Positions 34,961 to 43,897 are shown, counted from the first letter of the stretch. The stretch is DNA of 64,000 bases from Bacillota bacterium (GCA_023386315.1 JAEWJZ010000001.1:62001-126000); one strand, 5' to 3'. Notes: generated by a model from the letters alone, not told the origin. Numbers and translations are program-made.

Positions 34961-35276
34961 TTTGCTTAAAAGGTGTTGGAATCATGATATAATAGTATGT
35001 GACGGTTTCAACTATTCGCGAAAGTCTAGTTTAACGCATAGTTATTAAGAAAAATAATAGTATACATATACCACATATAATTTAAACAGTTTACTAAAGC
35101 TTCAGCTCTTACTTTGCATTTAACATTACCGGTACCATTCCCATTAAACTATTACTCAACAATCACTGCGATCAGGCATCTTATTGGTTTAACCTATTCC
35201 TGTGTAAAGTGTTCCGGGTAAAGTAAAACTACGGCATATATATAAAATAATTTATACATAAACAAGAGGTGAATTT

Positions 35277-36332
35277 ATGAAATCTATTCTCTCCTACCAT
35301 CAACAAAAAGATATTGAAAACGTAAAGCATCTGCGTGAGCTGATCAAAGAACTTCCTCATTTCTGCGGTGATTTTTTTCGAGGCATTGAACCACGAACAT
35401 CTTCCCGTACCAGGATCGCCTACGCCTATGATTTAAAGGTGTTTTTTGAATTTTTGCAAAAGGAAAATCCGGTCATTCGTAAGCTTGAGATGAAAGAAAT
35501 CCCATTGGACTTTTTAAATACACTTAAGGTTGTTGATATAGAGGAATATATGGAGTATTTAAAGTACCGGTTTAATGATAAAAGTCAGGAAATAATAAAC
35601 AAAGAGCGTGGAATTATGCGAAAGATCTCCTGCTTGAAAAGCTTCTACAATTATTATTACCGGAATGAAAGGCTTCAAAACAATCCGGCTGCTTTAATTC
35701 AGCTTCCTAAGCTGCATGAGAAAGAAATTATACGTTTGGACGTAGATGAAGTTGCGCTGCTTCTCGATGAAGTAGAAAATGGAGAATCTTTAACAGAGAA
35801 ACAAAAAGCCTATCACGAGAAAACGAAAGTTCGGGACCTGGCACTGCTTACACTTTTGCTTGGAACTGGAATACGTGTATCAGAATGTGTAGGTTTGGAT
35901 TTGAATGATATTGATTTTAAAAATGGAGGCATACGCATACATAGAAAGGGAGGAAAAGAGGTAACTGTCTACTTTGGAACTGAGGTTGAGGATGCACTCC
36001 TGGATTATCTGGAAGAGCGAAATCAAATTATTCCTGAAGAAGGTAATGAGAATGCGCTCTTTCTATCCATGCAGAAAAAGAGAATTGCTGTTCGCAGTGT
36101 AGAAAATCTGGTAAAAAAATATTCCAGACTGGTGACACCTTTAAAAAAGATTACTCCCCATAAACTACGCAGTACCTATGGAACCTCCCTTTATAAAGAA
36201 ACCGGTGATATCTATTTAGTGGCAGATGTTTTGGGACATTCTGATGTAAATACTACAAAAAAACATTATGCGGCATTGGAAGACGAACGTCGACGCAGTG
36301 CCAGAAATAAAGTAAAACTTCGGGAAGATTAA
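35277..36332 (+). CDS. Xer-like tyrosine recombinase
   Basis: 351 residues with a complete catalytic set: Arg200 (GTGIRVSE), Lys in HRKGGKE, His295-X2-Arg298 (HKLRST), His321 (GHSDVN) and Tyr331 (KKHYAAL). The N-terminal part (RIAYAYDLKVFFEFL) is a SAM-like core-binding domain. GAGGTG precedes the ATG. It has one gene per transcript and is convergent with folC. Its codon use and GC content are nearer to the chromosome than to the recombinase module, so it may be a resident Xer-type resolvase rather than the integrase of the island; both readings are possible. Confidence 0.85.
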   Translation: MKSILSYHQQKDIENVKHLRELIKELPHFCGDFFRGIEPRTSSRTRIAYAYDLKVFFEFLQKENPVIRKLEMKEIPLDFLNTLKVVDIEEYMEYLKYRFNDKSQEIINKERGIMRKISCLKSFYNYYYRNERLQNNPAALIQLPKLHEKEIIRLDVDEVALLLDEVENGESLTEKQKAYHEKTKVRDLALLTLLLGTGIRVSECVGLDLNDIDFKNGGIRIHRKGGKEVTVYFGTEVEDALLDYLEERNQIIPEEGNENALFLSMQKKRIAVRSVENLVKKYSRLVTPLKKITPHKLRSTYGTSLYKETGDIYLVADVLGHSDVNTTKKHYAALEDERRRSARNKVKLRED

Positions 36333-36366
36333 TATTCACTCTTCTGCCGCTACGCCTTCTGGCACC

Positions 36367-37665
36367 TTAATGCGTCCCATTATCAAATTGCTGCAAAAGC
36401 AAAGGCCGAATTTGCTGTGCAAGATAAAGCGAGCCACAAACACAAATGGGATCAGATGGCATAGTTATCTCTGTGGCAAAATCAAGTGCTTGTTGCATCT
36501 CATCAAAATTGTGTACATTACTGCAATAAGTCTTAGCCGTCTTAGCAAGGCTTTGAGATGCCAGCGCTCTTGGATTATCTGGTGTTACAGCTATAAAATG
36601 ATGAGCAAGTCTGGCAATATCTTTAACCATAACATTATAATCTTTATCAGCTAATACTCCCATTATCACTGTTATCCGTTGACTGGGTAGCTTATACAGA
36701 CTATCCTTGAGTGCCTTTGCTCCTTCCGGGTTATGACAGCCGTCCAATAATACAAGAGGCGAGGCTCGAATTATCTCCTGGCGTGCAGGTATTTTAGCAT
36801 TTTTTACTCCCTCAGTTATTGCCCTCTGTTGAATGGAAAAACCCATTTCTGCAAGAGTAAAGGCCGCAGTAATTGCAGTAATACAGTTATAAATCTGAAA
36901 TCTGCCAGTCATGGACTTTATGTATTGCTGCCCCTTATAGAGAAAGCTGTTCCCTGGGAAAGTGTCTTCCATCACATTAAGATGTTGCAGAGAAGGCACG
37001 ATCAGTTTGCTATGTGCTTCATCGCATTTATGTTTAATTATGTTAAAAGCATCGGGCTGCATCAGTGGATAGCATATCGTGATCCCCCCTTTTATAATCC
37101 CGGCTTTATGCATCGCTATCTCTTCCAGCGTATTTCCCAAAATCCCCATATGGTCCAAACTTACCGAGGTGATAATTTGCAAAAGAGCGGGAGGAATGAT
37201 ATTTGTGGAATCCTCTTTCCCTCCAAGGCCACATTCCAGACAAACAAAATCACAGCCGCTTCGATAAAACCATTCAAAGGCTATGGCTGTAATTACCTCA
37301 AATTGAGTAGGATACTCTCCTTCAACACAGGAATTTTCCCAGCTGGAAAAAACATATTGTCCGCAACTTTCCAGCTGACTATGAGTGATAGGCAGATGAT
37401 TGATCTGCATGGTTTCATTAAAATTCAAAACATAAGGACTGATAAAAAGCCCTGCCTTGTAACCACTCTCTTTTAAAATATAGGATAGTATAGTACAAGT
37501 GGATCCTTTGCCGTTTGTTCCTGCAACATGTATAAATTTTAACTTTTTCTGAGGATTCCCCATGTTGTTTAACAATTTCTCAATACGCTCAAGACCTAAA
37601 TTTATACCGTATTTTGCAAGAGAATTCAGCTTGTCCATCACAGACATATCTGCCATATTAGTCAT
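36367..37665 (-). CDS. folC: Folylpolyglutamate synthase / dihydrofolate synthase FolC
   Basis: 432 residues of the Mur ligase-like family that adds L-glutamate to dihydropteroate and to folates. The ATP loop is VAGTNGKGSTC, the Mg/carbamylation region contains LECGLGGKEDSTN, and LLDGCHNPEGAKAL is the C-terminal signature. ATG at 37665 is chosen because it follows AAAGGGGGCG at normal spacing; a GTG 33 bases upstream lacks a site. Last gene of the fol operon, 78 bases after folBK. Confidence 0.93.
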   Translation of the reverse strand: MTNMADMSVMDKLNSLAKYGINLGLERIEKLLNNMGNPQKKLKFIHVAGTNGKGSTCTILSYILKESGYKAGLFISPYVLNFNETMQINHLPITHSQLESCGQYVFSSWENSCVEGEYPTQFEVITAIAFEWFYRSGCDFVCLECGLGGKEDSTNIIPPALLQIITSVSLDHMGILGNTLEEIAMHKAGIIKGGITICYPLMQPDAFNIIKHKCDEAHSKLIVPSLQHLNVMEDTFPGNSFLYKGQQYIKSMTGRFQIYNCITAITAAFTLAEMGFSIQQRAITEGVKNAKIPARQEIIRASPLVLLDGCHNPEGAKALKDSLYKLPSQRITVIMGVLADKDYNVMVKDIARLAHHFIAVTPDNPRALASQSLAKTAKTYCSNVHNFDEMQQALDFATEITMPSDPICVCGSLYLAQQIRPLLLQQFDNGTH

Positions 37666-37743
37666 AAAAAACACGCCCCCTTTCTGTTTGTGCAACACTT
37701 CAGTTATATGCTTCCCTAAGGAATCACATTAATTTTAGAATGA

Positions 37744-38550
37744 TTATGAAAGGGCTGCCAGCAATCTTTTGACGCTCATTTTGCGTATTGGGTGTATTAA
37801 ATGAGGGTCGATTTCGCACAAAGGTGCAAGAACAAAATCTCGTATATCCATCTCCGGATGAGGTACAATCAAATCTTCCGTATAAATGATTTTATCTCCG
37901 TACATTAGAATGTCTATATCCAAGGTACGTTCGCCCCAATGGCGCAGTCGAACCCTACCCGCAGCTTGCTCCAGGCTTTGGCAAAACTGCAGCAGCTGAT
38001 TGGGGGTATAAATAGTTCTCATCTTGATTACTGCATTTAAAAATGAAGGTTGATCAGTTACCCCATAGGGCGGGGTTTCAATATAAGTTGAAACTGCCAT
38101 AAACTGACAGCTTTTATCCTGTACGATTGCCGCTTTTACAGTGTCCAGATATGCCTTTTTATCTCCTAAATTGGAACCGATTGCCAGGTAACAGGTTTCC
38201 CGTTTCCTGGTTACGCAAAGTGAAACATCAGAAAATTTTGTAGCAATAGGTGCATGCGGTTTGTGTACAGTCAAAGAAATCTCCTCAACTAAAGGGTACT
38301 CATACATTAAATAAGACACCAGATTGGTAGCAAGGCTTTCAAGGAGATCATATCGATTGCTGCAGGCAAAGCTTTTTATCTTGAGTGCTACATCTCCGTA
38401 ATTTACTGTTTTTTTAATCTCATCATTGCAAAAGGATGTGTCTAAGACCAATTCGCAATCAACTGCAAACATTTGGCCTAGTTGCTTTTCACTCTCCAAT
38501 ACTCCATGATAAGCAAAAAATTCTACACCGGTCAGTGCTATTTTATCCAT
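37744..38550 (-). CDS. folBK: Bifunctional dihydroneopterin aldolase / HPPK (FolB-FolK fusion)
   Basis: 268 residues. Residues 1-117 are dihydroneopterin aldolase (KIALTGVEFFAYHGV; tail VEEISLTVHKPHAPI), and residues 118-268 are 6-hydroxymethyl-7,8-dihydropterin pyrophosphokinase (CYLAIGSNLGDK, RHWGERTLDIDILMYG, VPHPEM). The fusion carries two successive steps from dihydroneopterin to the HPPK product and is common in clostridia. It overlaps folP by 13 bases, so the products are coupled. Confidence 0.95.
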   Translation of the reverse strand: MDKIALTGVEFFAYHGVLESEKQLGQMFAVDCELVLDTSFCNDEIKKTVNYGDVALKIKSFACSNRYDLLESLATNLVSYLMYEYPLVEEISLTVHKPHAPIATKFSDVSLCVTRKRETCYLAIGSNLGDKKAYLDTVKAAIVQDKSCQFMAVSTYIETPPYGVTDQPSFLNAVIKMRTIYTPNQLLQFCQSLEQAAGRVRLRHWGERTLDIDILMYGDKIIYTEDLIVPHPEMDIRDFVLAPLCEIDPHLIHPIRKMSVKRLLAALS

Positions 38551-39356
38551 TTATCTTCCCTTATTATTGATTTTACCATTTTTATAGTGTCGAGATTTTG
38601 TTCAATGTCATGTACCCTTACAAAACTTGCACCCTTCATAACACCAACGGCAGTTGTGGCAAGTGTACCATAAAGTCGTTGATCGACAGGTTTTTCAAGG
38701 GTTAGTCCAATTACTGATTTGCGTGAGGTGGCTAACATGACAGGATATCCCAGACTGCACAGGCGGTCGGTGTTATTAATAACATGCAGGTTTTGGCTGT
38801 AATCCTTGGCGAAGCCCACACCTCCATCCAAAATGATTTTTTCTTTTTCTATGCCTGCTTTTTCTGCCTTTTCAAGGCTGTCATTGATGTCTGATAAATA
38901 TTCTTCCGAGAAATTTTTATATTGATTGCTGTGGCGGTTGTGCATCAGGCAATAGACCAGACCGGATTTTGCAACCACTTGAGCCATCTTATCATCATAT
39001 TGCAGGCCCCAAATATCATTTACCATATCAATTTTGCTGCTTAGGGCCTGGACAACCTGCCATTTATAGCTGTCCAATGATATTGTAATGTCAAAGTATT
39101 CCTTCAGTTTTTCAATCACAGGAGCAACCCTATTAATTTCCTGCTCTGTAGATACTGTTGTATGCCCAGGACGTGTTGACTCTCCGCCAACGTCAATAAC
39201 ATCTATCCCCTGACAGATCATTTCCTGTGCTTTCCTCAGGGCATCATCTAAGGTATTATACTGACCTCCGTCAGAGAAGGAATCTGGTGTAACATTTAAT
39301 ATTCCTACAATATATACATTGTTTTGCGTGTCAAATACTTTATTGCCTATAATCAA
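38538..39356 (-). CDS. folP: Dihydropteroate synthase FolP
   Basis: 272 residues. The TIM-barrel enzyme joins the pterin diphosphate with p-aminobenzoate. Diagnostic motifs are VGILNVTPDSFSDGG, IDVGGESTRPGHT, and ILDGGVGFAKD, with the basic loop MLATSRKSVIG that binds the pterin and pABA. ATGA overlap with the HD-domain gene before it and a 13-base overlap with folBK after it. It would be the sulfonamide target in this organism. Confidence 0.97.
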   Translation of the reverse strand: MIIGNKVFDTQNNVYIVGILNVTPDSFSDGGQYNTLDDALRKAQEMICQGIDVIDVGGESTRPGHTTVSTEQEINRVAPVIEKLKEYFDITISLDSYKWQVVQALSSKIDMVNDIWGLQYDDKMAQVVAKSGLVYCLMHNRHSNQYKNFSEEYLSDINDSLEKAEKAGIEKEKIILDGGVGFAKDYSQNLHVINNTDRLCSLGYPVMLATSRKSVIGLTLEKPVDQRLYGTLATTAVGVMKGASFVRVHDIEQNLDTIKMVKSIIREDKWIK

Positions 39357-39832
39357 AAGCTGACCTCCATATTTCTATCCTGTGGTTTCCAGTTGCACTG
39401 TGCCTGGGCGTTGCATAAAAAGCAATTACGGCTTTTTTTATCTGCAAACTGCAAAAGCTGTGAAAGTGTATGGGAAGTGTCTTTCACGTTGTGATTGGCG
39501 ATTGCAAGGGTAATTTCATCTACTTCATGGCGGCAAAATCCCGCACCTTCCAGCAGCTCTTTTGCAATTACTGCTCCTTCCCGGGCGTGATCCGCCCCTG
39601 CGCTGTATTCTATACTCCTGCCAATGTCGTGCAGCAACGCTGCCGAATACACTAGTTCCTGAGAAAAATCATACCCTTTGGTCAAAGTTTCCAAATACAT
39701 AATTCTGGCTACATCCAGAAAATGGGAAAAGCTATGTCCGCAAAAAATTCTGTTTTTCTCAGCTTGATTAATTTTAGATAACCAATCAATATATTCCGGA
39801 CTATTAATAATTTTATTTATTCTTTCCATCAC
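39353..39832 (-). CDS. HD-domain phosphohydrolase in the folate operon
   Basis: 159 residues. HD-superfamily metal ligands are seen: [20 protein letters not shown] and DHAREGA, with IANHN later. The C-terminus holds [13 protein letters not shown], perhaps a metal site. It is fixed between folE and folP by 4-base overlaps on both sides. No Nudix gene (folQ type) for dihydroneopterin triphosphate is present in the operon, so this HD protein is the natural candidate for removing phosphate from that intermediate. That role is inference from position; HD proteins hydrolyse many phosphates. Confidence 0.8.
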   Translation of the reverse strand: MMERINKIINSPEYIDWLSKINQAEKNRIFCGHSFSHFLDVARIMYLETLTKGYDFSQELVYSAALLHDIGRSIEYSAGADHAREGAVIAKELLEGAGFCRHEVDEITLAIANHNVKDTSHTLSQLLQFADKKSRNCFLCNAQAQCNWKPQDRNMEVSF

Positions 39833-40383
39833 TTTATAAAATCCTGTATGCTTTTCTGCAGTGCAAGATCTCCTTTCAGAATACCTCTGGTTGCAACCGT
39901 TACTGTTTTAGTGCCAATTTTTTTAACCCCTCGCATGGTCATACAGGTGTGAGTGGCTTCCACAATTACCATTACCCCTAATGGGTCAAGGCTTGTGTAT
40001 ATGCTGTCAGCAATCTGGTTTGTCATCTGTTCCTGTATCTGCAGGCGCCGGGCAAATACTTCAGTTACTCTGGCAAGCTTGCTTAATCCCACTACTTTGC
40101 CGTTTGGAATGTAGGCAATATGCACCTTACCGAAAAAAGGAGCAAGGTGATGCTCGCACAGCGAATGAAATTCAATATCCTTTTCCAATACCAAGTCATT
40201 GTTATCTGAATGAAACATAACTGATAAAAGTTCTGTAGCGTTCATATCGTACCCCTGAGTAAGCTCCTCATACATTTTTGCCACGCGCGCAGGTGTGTCT
40301 GCAAGCCCCTCCCTCATCGGATCCTCTCCTATTGCTTCCAGTAAAAGGGCAATGGCCTGTTCTGCTTTCTGTAAATTCATCAT
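39829..40383 (-). CDS. folE: GTP cyclohydrolase I FolE
   Basis: 184 residues, the usual length of the homodecameric enzyme that converts GTP to dihydroneopterin triphosphate. Zinc ligands are in [11 protein letters not shown] (Cys and His) and [12 protein letters not shown] (second Cys); [20 protein letters not shown] is the pterin-site helix. The first two codons are both ATG; the site AAGGAAT favours either. It is the first gene of the folate operon under the THF riboswitch. Confidence 0.96.
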   Translation of the reverse strand: MMNLQKAEQAIALLLEAIGEDPMREGLADTPARVAKMYEELTQGYDMNATELLSVMFHSDNNDLVLEKDIEFHSLCEHHLAPFFGKVHIAYIPNGKVVGLSKLARVTEVFARRLQIQEQMTNQIADSIYTSLDPLGVMVIVEATHTCMTMRGVKKIGTKTVTVATRGILKGDLALQKSIQDFIK

Positions 40384-40442
40384 AATTTTATTCCTTTCTA
40401 TTTATACAAATAGAATAGCGCAACCAGAGAAGCCTAGCCTAT

Positions 40443-40473
40443 ATAAAAAACAGGACAGGCAATAAGCCTATCC
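40443..40473 (-). terminator. Terminator of the THF riboswitch leader
   Basis: On the minus strand GGATAGGC and GCCTGTCC pair around TTATT and are followed by TGTTTTTTA. It lies between the THF aptamer and folE, so it is the likely folate-dependent expression platform. Confidence 0.85.
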
Positions 40474-40496
40474 CGCAAATATACAAACTTAAATAA

Positions 40497-40593
40497 CAGC
40501 GGGATGCAAAATTTATACCGCAGGGCTTACCCTTTCGTTCTCCTGACAACTCCCCGTTCAGGAAACACTTTACGCATAAATTTCTACTCTGTA
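40497..40593 (-). promoter_or_regulatory. Tetrahydrofolate (THF) riboswitch
   Basis: Minus-strand leader with the conserved elements ACAGAGTAG, TATGCGTAAAGTG, GGGGAGTTGTCAGG, AACGAAAGGG, CCCTGCGGTATAAATT and TTGCATCCCGCTG, in the order of the THF aptamer found before folate genes in clostridia. The two arms AAATTTAT and ATAAATTT would form the main pairing. It precedes folE; folate bound should favour the downstream terminator. Confidence 0.9.
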
Positions 40594-40629
40594 AAAGAAA
40601 CGGTGATACCGTATCTAAACTTGCAAATA

Positions 40630-40658
40630 AGTATACCACTTGCTTTTTAAATTTACAA
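40630..40658 (-). promoter_or_regulatory. Promoter of the folate operon
   Basis: On the minus strand TTGTAA (40653-40658) and TATACT (40630-40635) are 17 bases apart, about 35 bases before the aptamer. Confidence 0.65.
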
Positions 40659-40777
40659 TATAAATTATTTGGGATTGGAACAGCCGTGAACTGACTCTAA
40701 GATATCAAATGAAAATAAACCTGTCAGGTATAAAGGCAGCTATGCAAGACAGACGTTCCAAAGAAACTTTAGGCAGG

Positions 40778-41080
40778 CTACTTATCCTGATTCTGAACGA
40801 AATAAGCTACAGTCAGATACTGTCCGGAATGTATGGTATCTTCCCTCAACCTGTTCATATTCTTTAATTCCTGTACATACTGAGCGGTAGACATACCGCT
40901 GTTCTCAACATACTGATCAGCAATACTCCAAAGGCTGTCTCCGTTCCTGATCTCAATACTGGTATAATACTTCTCTATTAGTGGTGTCCCCACTTCACCG
41001 GCCAATGCATTCATCAGGGACTGTCCACAAAAATGAGCTCCCAGCAGAACTGCCAGGGTTAACATGATTAACTGTTTCAT
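40778..41080 (-). CDS. yneA: YneA-type LysM cell-division suppressor
   Basis: 100 residues from ATG 41080, which is 10 bases from GGAGG; the upstream ATG at 41089 almost touches the ribosome site. An N-terminal hydrophobic segment (KQLIMLTLAVLLGAHFCG) anchors or exports it, and a LysM domain follows (IEIRNGDSLWSIADQYV, then GQYLTVAYF). Divergent from lexA with shared operators, this is the SOS-induced inhibitor of division known from Bacillus. Sequence similarity is low outside LysM, so the assignment leans on context. Confidence 0.82.
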   Translation of the reverse strand: MKQLIMLTLAVLLGAHFCGQSLMNALAGEVGTPLIEKYYTSIEIRNGDSLWSIADQYVENSGMSTAQYVQELKNMNRLREDTIHSGQYLTVAYFVQNQDK

Positions 41081-41105
41081 AATATGCATACCTCCTCAAA
41101 TATAA

Positions 41106-41161
41106 GAACATATGTTCATTTCACTGGATTTATCATAACACCAAGAACATATGTTTGTCAA
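41106..41161 (-). promoter_or_regulatory. yneA promoter with two LexA boxes
   Basis: GAACATATGTTC at 41106-41117 and GAACATATGTTT at 41145-41156 match the Gram-positive SOS box (GAACNNNNGTTC). The second overlaps the -35 TTGACA (minus strand, 41156-41161); the -10 is TATGAT at 41132-41137. Confidence 0.9.
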
Positions 41162-41178
41162 CCTGTTTTGCATTTTTT

Positions 41179-41218
41179 CGAACAAAGGTTTGCATTTTCT
41201 CCGAACATATGTTACTAT
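41179..41218 (+). promoter_or_regulatory. lexA promoter with two LexA boxes
   Basis: CGAACAAAGGTTTG (41179-41192, weaker) and CGAACATATGTTAC (41202-41215) surround the -35-like TTGCAT (41190-41195) and overlap the -10-like TACTAT (41213-41218); spacing is 17. LexA bound here would block its own transcription. Confidence 0.88.
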
Positions 41219-41251
41219 AGTTTTAATGAATAGGAATGAGGAGGCTGTGTT

Positions 41252-41872
41252 ATGGCGCAAGAGAAAATTACACCCAAACAGCAGGAAATTTTAGAATATA
41301 TAAAAGAGACTATTTTAAAGAAGGGATATCCGCCTGCAGTCAGAGAGATCTGTGAAGCGGTTAATCTTAAATCCACATCTTCGGTACACTCTCATTTGGA
41401 AACTCTTGAAGAAAAAGGATATATAAGAAGAGATCCAACCAAGCCCCGTACGATTGAGATTATTGATGACTGCTTTAACCTTACCCGCCGGGAAGTTGTG
41501 AACGTTCCCATACTGGGAACGGTTGCTGCCGGACAGCCTTTATATGCGGAAGAGAATATTGAAAATTATTATCCCATTCCTTCCGATCTTCTGCCAAACG
41601 CAGAGACGTTCATGTTGAAGGTCAGGGGTAATTCCATGATTAATGCAGGAATATTGGAAGGGGATCAGATTATTGTGGAACACTGTTCTACTGCTCAGAA
41701 CGGGGAGATTGTTGTAGCTCTTGTAGATGATTCCGCTACAGTAAAGAGATTTTTTAAAGAAAACGGACATTATCGTCTGCAGCCTGAGAATGATTCTATG
41801 GATCCTATTATTGTAGATGATGTTCAGATTCTTGGAAAAGTGATTGGTTTGTTCCGCTTGGGCATTCATTAA
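41252..41872 (+). CDS. lexA: SOS repressor LexA
   Basis: 206 residues. Winged helix at the N-terminus (PAVREICEAVNLKSTSSVHSH, split by its turn), self-cleavage bond Ala93-Gly94 (VAAGQP), catalytic Ser128 (GNSMINAG) and Lys165 (SATVKRFF) of the S24 peptidase domain. The ATG at 41252 follows GAGGAGG. It represses its own gene and yneA through four boxes between them. A strong terminator follows. Confidence 0.98.
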   Translation: MAQEKITPKQQEILEYIKETILKKGYPPAVREICEAVNLKSTSSVHSHLETLEEKGYIRRDPTKPRTIEIIDDCFNLTRREVVNVPILGTVAAGQPLYAEENIENYYPIPSDLLPNAETFMLKVRGNSMINAGILEGDQIIVEHCSTAQNGEIVVALVDDSATVKRFFKENGHYRLQPENDSMDPIIVDDVQILGKVIGLFRLGIH

Positions 41873-41877
41873 AAAAG

Positions 41878-41930
41878 ATTTAGCTTAAAGTTAACATAAA
41901 AAAATTATGTTAACTTTAAGCTAAAAAAAC
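41878..41930. terminator. Bidirectional terminator after lexA
   Basis: TAGCTTAAAGTTAACAT (41881-41897) and ATGTTAACTTTAAGCTA (41907-41923) form a perfect 17-bp stem with A-runs and T-runs on both sides. A second small stem (AACGGCT/AGCCGTT) follows at 41929-41957 toward rsfS. Confidence 0.9.
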
Positions 41931-41982
41931 GGCTCACAATAATTGTTAAGCCGTTCATCTGCAATCACAATATATTTTAAAT

Positions 41983-42342
41983 CTATTTTGTATCTAAATC
42001 TTCTACTGCGATTGTCTTTCCATCTCTCCAGATTCTTTCCAGATCATAGAAAAGACGGTTTTCTTTGTCAAAGACATGCACGATAATATCGCCATAATCC
42101 ATAAGAATCCAATTGGCTGTCTGATAGCCTTCTACCTGCCTGCACACATAACCCTTTTTACCCAGTTCCTCTTCAACATTGTCTACCATCGCCTGTACCT
42201 GGTTGGAATTCGTACCGCTGGCAATAATAAAGTAATCTGCGAGAACGGAAACGTTTCGAATATCTATGATGCTGACGTCCTCGCCTTTTTTATCAGATAA
42301 AGCTGCATAAGCAGTTTTTACCATATCCATGGATTGATTCAT
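41983..42342 (-). CDS. rsfS: Ribosome silencing factor RsfS
   Basis: 119 residues of the Iojap/DUF143 family that binds ribosomal protein L14 and prevents subunit joining in starvation. The conserved stretches are DIRNVSVLADYFIIASG, EGYQTANWILMDYGDIIVHVF and FYDLERIW. It overlaps yqeK by 4 bases (ATGA). Last gene of the rplU-to-rsfS cluster. Confidence 0.95.
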   Translation of the reverse strand: MNQSMDMVKTAYAALSDKKGEDVSIIDIRNVSVLADYFIIASGTNSNQVQAMVDNVEEELGKKGYVCRQVEGYQTANWILMDYGDIIVHVFDKENRLFYDLERIWRDGKTIAVEDLDTK

Positions 42343-42935
42343 TTTGTTTCTCCCTTCTTTTCGTTGTGAACCTGTTTATAATAAGCATATGCCTGGTTAG
42401 AAACAGAATCCACAAAACTTCCTTTGCTTTCCAGATATTCAAGAGTATTCTTAAGAATCTGATAAATACATTCATCTAAATCCGTAAATGCAAGAGAACG
42501 AATATGAAGCAGATCCGGCGCTCTCTCACGTCTTGGTTCAATATAATCTGCCGTAAATACGATTTTTTCAAGCAGGGACATATTCGGTCTTCCTGTTGTA
42601 TGCCACCGTACGGCATTTAAGACCTCCTGGTCAGTAACATTATATTTATGCTCCGCCAGCCATGCCCCGTATTTGGCATGCAGCACGACTGGGGCCTTAA
42701 GTTCATCATCAGTTAATAGAATATTCTGCTTCCGGCACTTTTTTATAATCTCTTCGTTTCCGTAATGCTTTGCACAATCGTGCAGCAGACCTGCAAGCTC
42801 TGCCTGATCTAAATTACAACCGTAACGCATAGCCAATGCGGTACAGATAAAAGAAACACTTAAGGTGTGTTCATATCTTAAAGGGTTCAGTTTTTCCTTT
42901 AAATCATTTCTCAATTCCATTATAACATCTATCAT
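42339..42935 (-). CDS. yqeK: HD-domain hydrolase YqeK (symmetrical Ap4A hydrolase)
   Basis: 198 residues. HD-domain ligands: YEHTLSVSF, LLHDCAKH, HAKYGAWLA, VRWHTTG and FTADYIEP, the last being typical of YqeK, which splits diadenosine tetraphosphate in Firmicutes. It overlaps nadD and rsfS by 4 bases each, the usual order. An alternative start at codon 6 (MELRN) is possible. Confidence 0.92.
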   Translation of the reverse strand: MIDVIMELRNDLKEKLNPLRYEHTLSVSFICTALAMRYGCNLDQAELAGLLHDCAKHYGNEEIIKKCRKQNILLTDDELKAPVVLHAKYGAWLAEHKYNVTDQEVLNAVRWHTTGRPNMSLLEKIVFTADYIEPRRERAPDLLHIRSLAFTDLDECIYQILKNTLEYLESKGSFVDSVSNQAYAYYKQVHNEKKGETK

Positions 42936-43552
42936 GCTTTATCCTTCTCCTGATATAAGCCTTGATCGTTAATATATAACAGTACCTCCTGGGGTACATA
43001 TTCCGAAACAGAAAGACCTTTTGCAATTCGTTCCCGCAGCATGGCGGAAGAAATATCCATCTCTTCACAATGAAGAATACGAATATCTGCGTTGTATTTG
43101 TTATAGAGGTAGGCAATCTGCTGCTCCATGGAAGGATGCGCATCTTCATATTCCCGCCGCGCAGCTAGAAATACAGCCTGAGACAGAACCTGATCCGGTT
43201 CATACCAGTTCTCAATTTCATAAAGCGAATCAGCTCCTATGATAAAAAAGAATTGATGCTGTGGATATGCTTTACGCAGCAGTCTTAAGGTCTGAGCGGT
43301 ATAGGTACTTCCGTTTCTTCTCACTTCAAAATCAGAACAGACCAGTCCTGATTTTCCGTGAATGGCAAGTTTCGTCATCGCAAGGCGGATTTCAGGATTT
43401 GTTATATGCCGGTCATTTTTGTGAGGCGGATGTCCGGAAGGCATAAACCATACCTCATCCAGCTGATATTCCTGATATGCCTGCTCTCCCAGCATCAGAT
43501 GACCATTGTGGATCGGATCAAATGTTCCGCCCATAATCCCTATATTACCCAT
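42932..43552 (-). CDS. nadD: Nicotinate-nucleotide adenylyltransferase NadD
   Basis: 206 residues. It makes deamido-NAD from nicotinate mononucleotide and ATP. The nucleotidyltransferase motif GGTFDPIHNGHL at the N-terminus, ADSLYEIENWYEP in the middle and the C-terminal ISSAMLRERIAKG (ISSTxxR) are diagnostic. Start ATG at 43552; a 35-base gap separates it from yhbY. Confidence 0.96.
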   Translation of the reverse strand: MGNIGIMGGTFDPIHNGHLMLGEQAYQEYQLDEVWFMPSGHPPHKNDRHITNPEIRLAMTKLAIHGKSGLVCSDFEVRRNGSTYTAQTLRLLRKAYPQHQFFFIIGADSLYEIENWYEPDQVLSQAVFLAARREYEDAHPSMEQQIAYLYNKYNADIRILHCEEMDISSAMLRERIAKGLSVSEYVPQEVLLYINDQGLYQEKDKA

Positions 43553-43587
43553 AATTATCGACTCCCTGGCCTAACAATTAGGCAGCT

Positions 43588-43884
43588 TTATTTAGGAAGA
43601 ACAATTTTTCTTTTTGTTTCGTCTTTTGCCTGCTTATAAAGGACAATTTTTCTTCCAATTACCTGAACTACTTCAGAATGGGTCCGTTCAGACAGGATCG
43701 AAGCGACGCTGGTTCCATCATCTGCACAATTTTTTAAAATGGTTATTTTAATTAATTCCCTAGCTTCTAACGCCTCTGCGATCGCATTTGTGATCTCAGG
43801 AGTCAAGCTGGATTTGCCGATCTGAAAGATCGGATCTATATTCATCGCCAGTCCCTTTAAATAGGATCTCTGCTTACTTGTCAT
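43588..43884 (-). CDS. yhbY: YhbY-family RNA-binding protein (CRM domain)
   Basis: 98 residues from ATG 43884 after AAGGAG; the longer frame upstream overlaps obgE and is rejected. The CRM fold signature is QRSYLKGLAMNIDPIFQIGK with the GKSSLT loop, followed by LKNCADDG and QVIGRKIVLYK. It is associated with the pre-50S ribosome. It lies 13 bases after obgE. Confidence 0.93.
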   Translation of the reverse strand: MTSKQRSYLKGLAMNIDPIFQIGKSSLTPEITNAIAEALEARELIKITILKNCADDGTSVASILSERTHSEVVQVIGRKIVLYKQAKDETKRKIVLPK

Positions 43885-43897
43885 ATTATTCTCCTTG

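Noticed and set aside
35277..36332. Integrase of a prophage
   Set aside because: No phage structural, portal, terminase or lysis genes are in the window, and the gene looks Xer-like.
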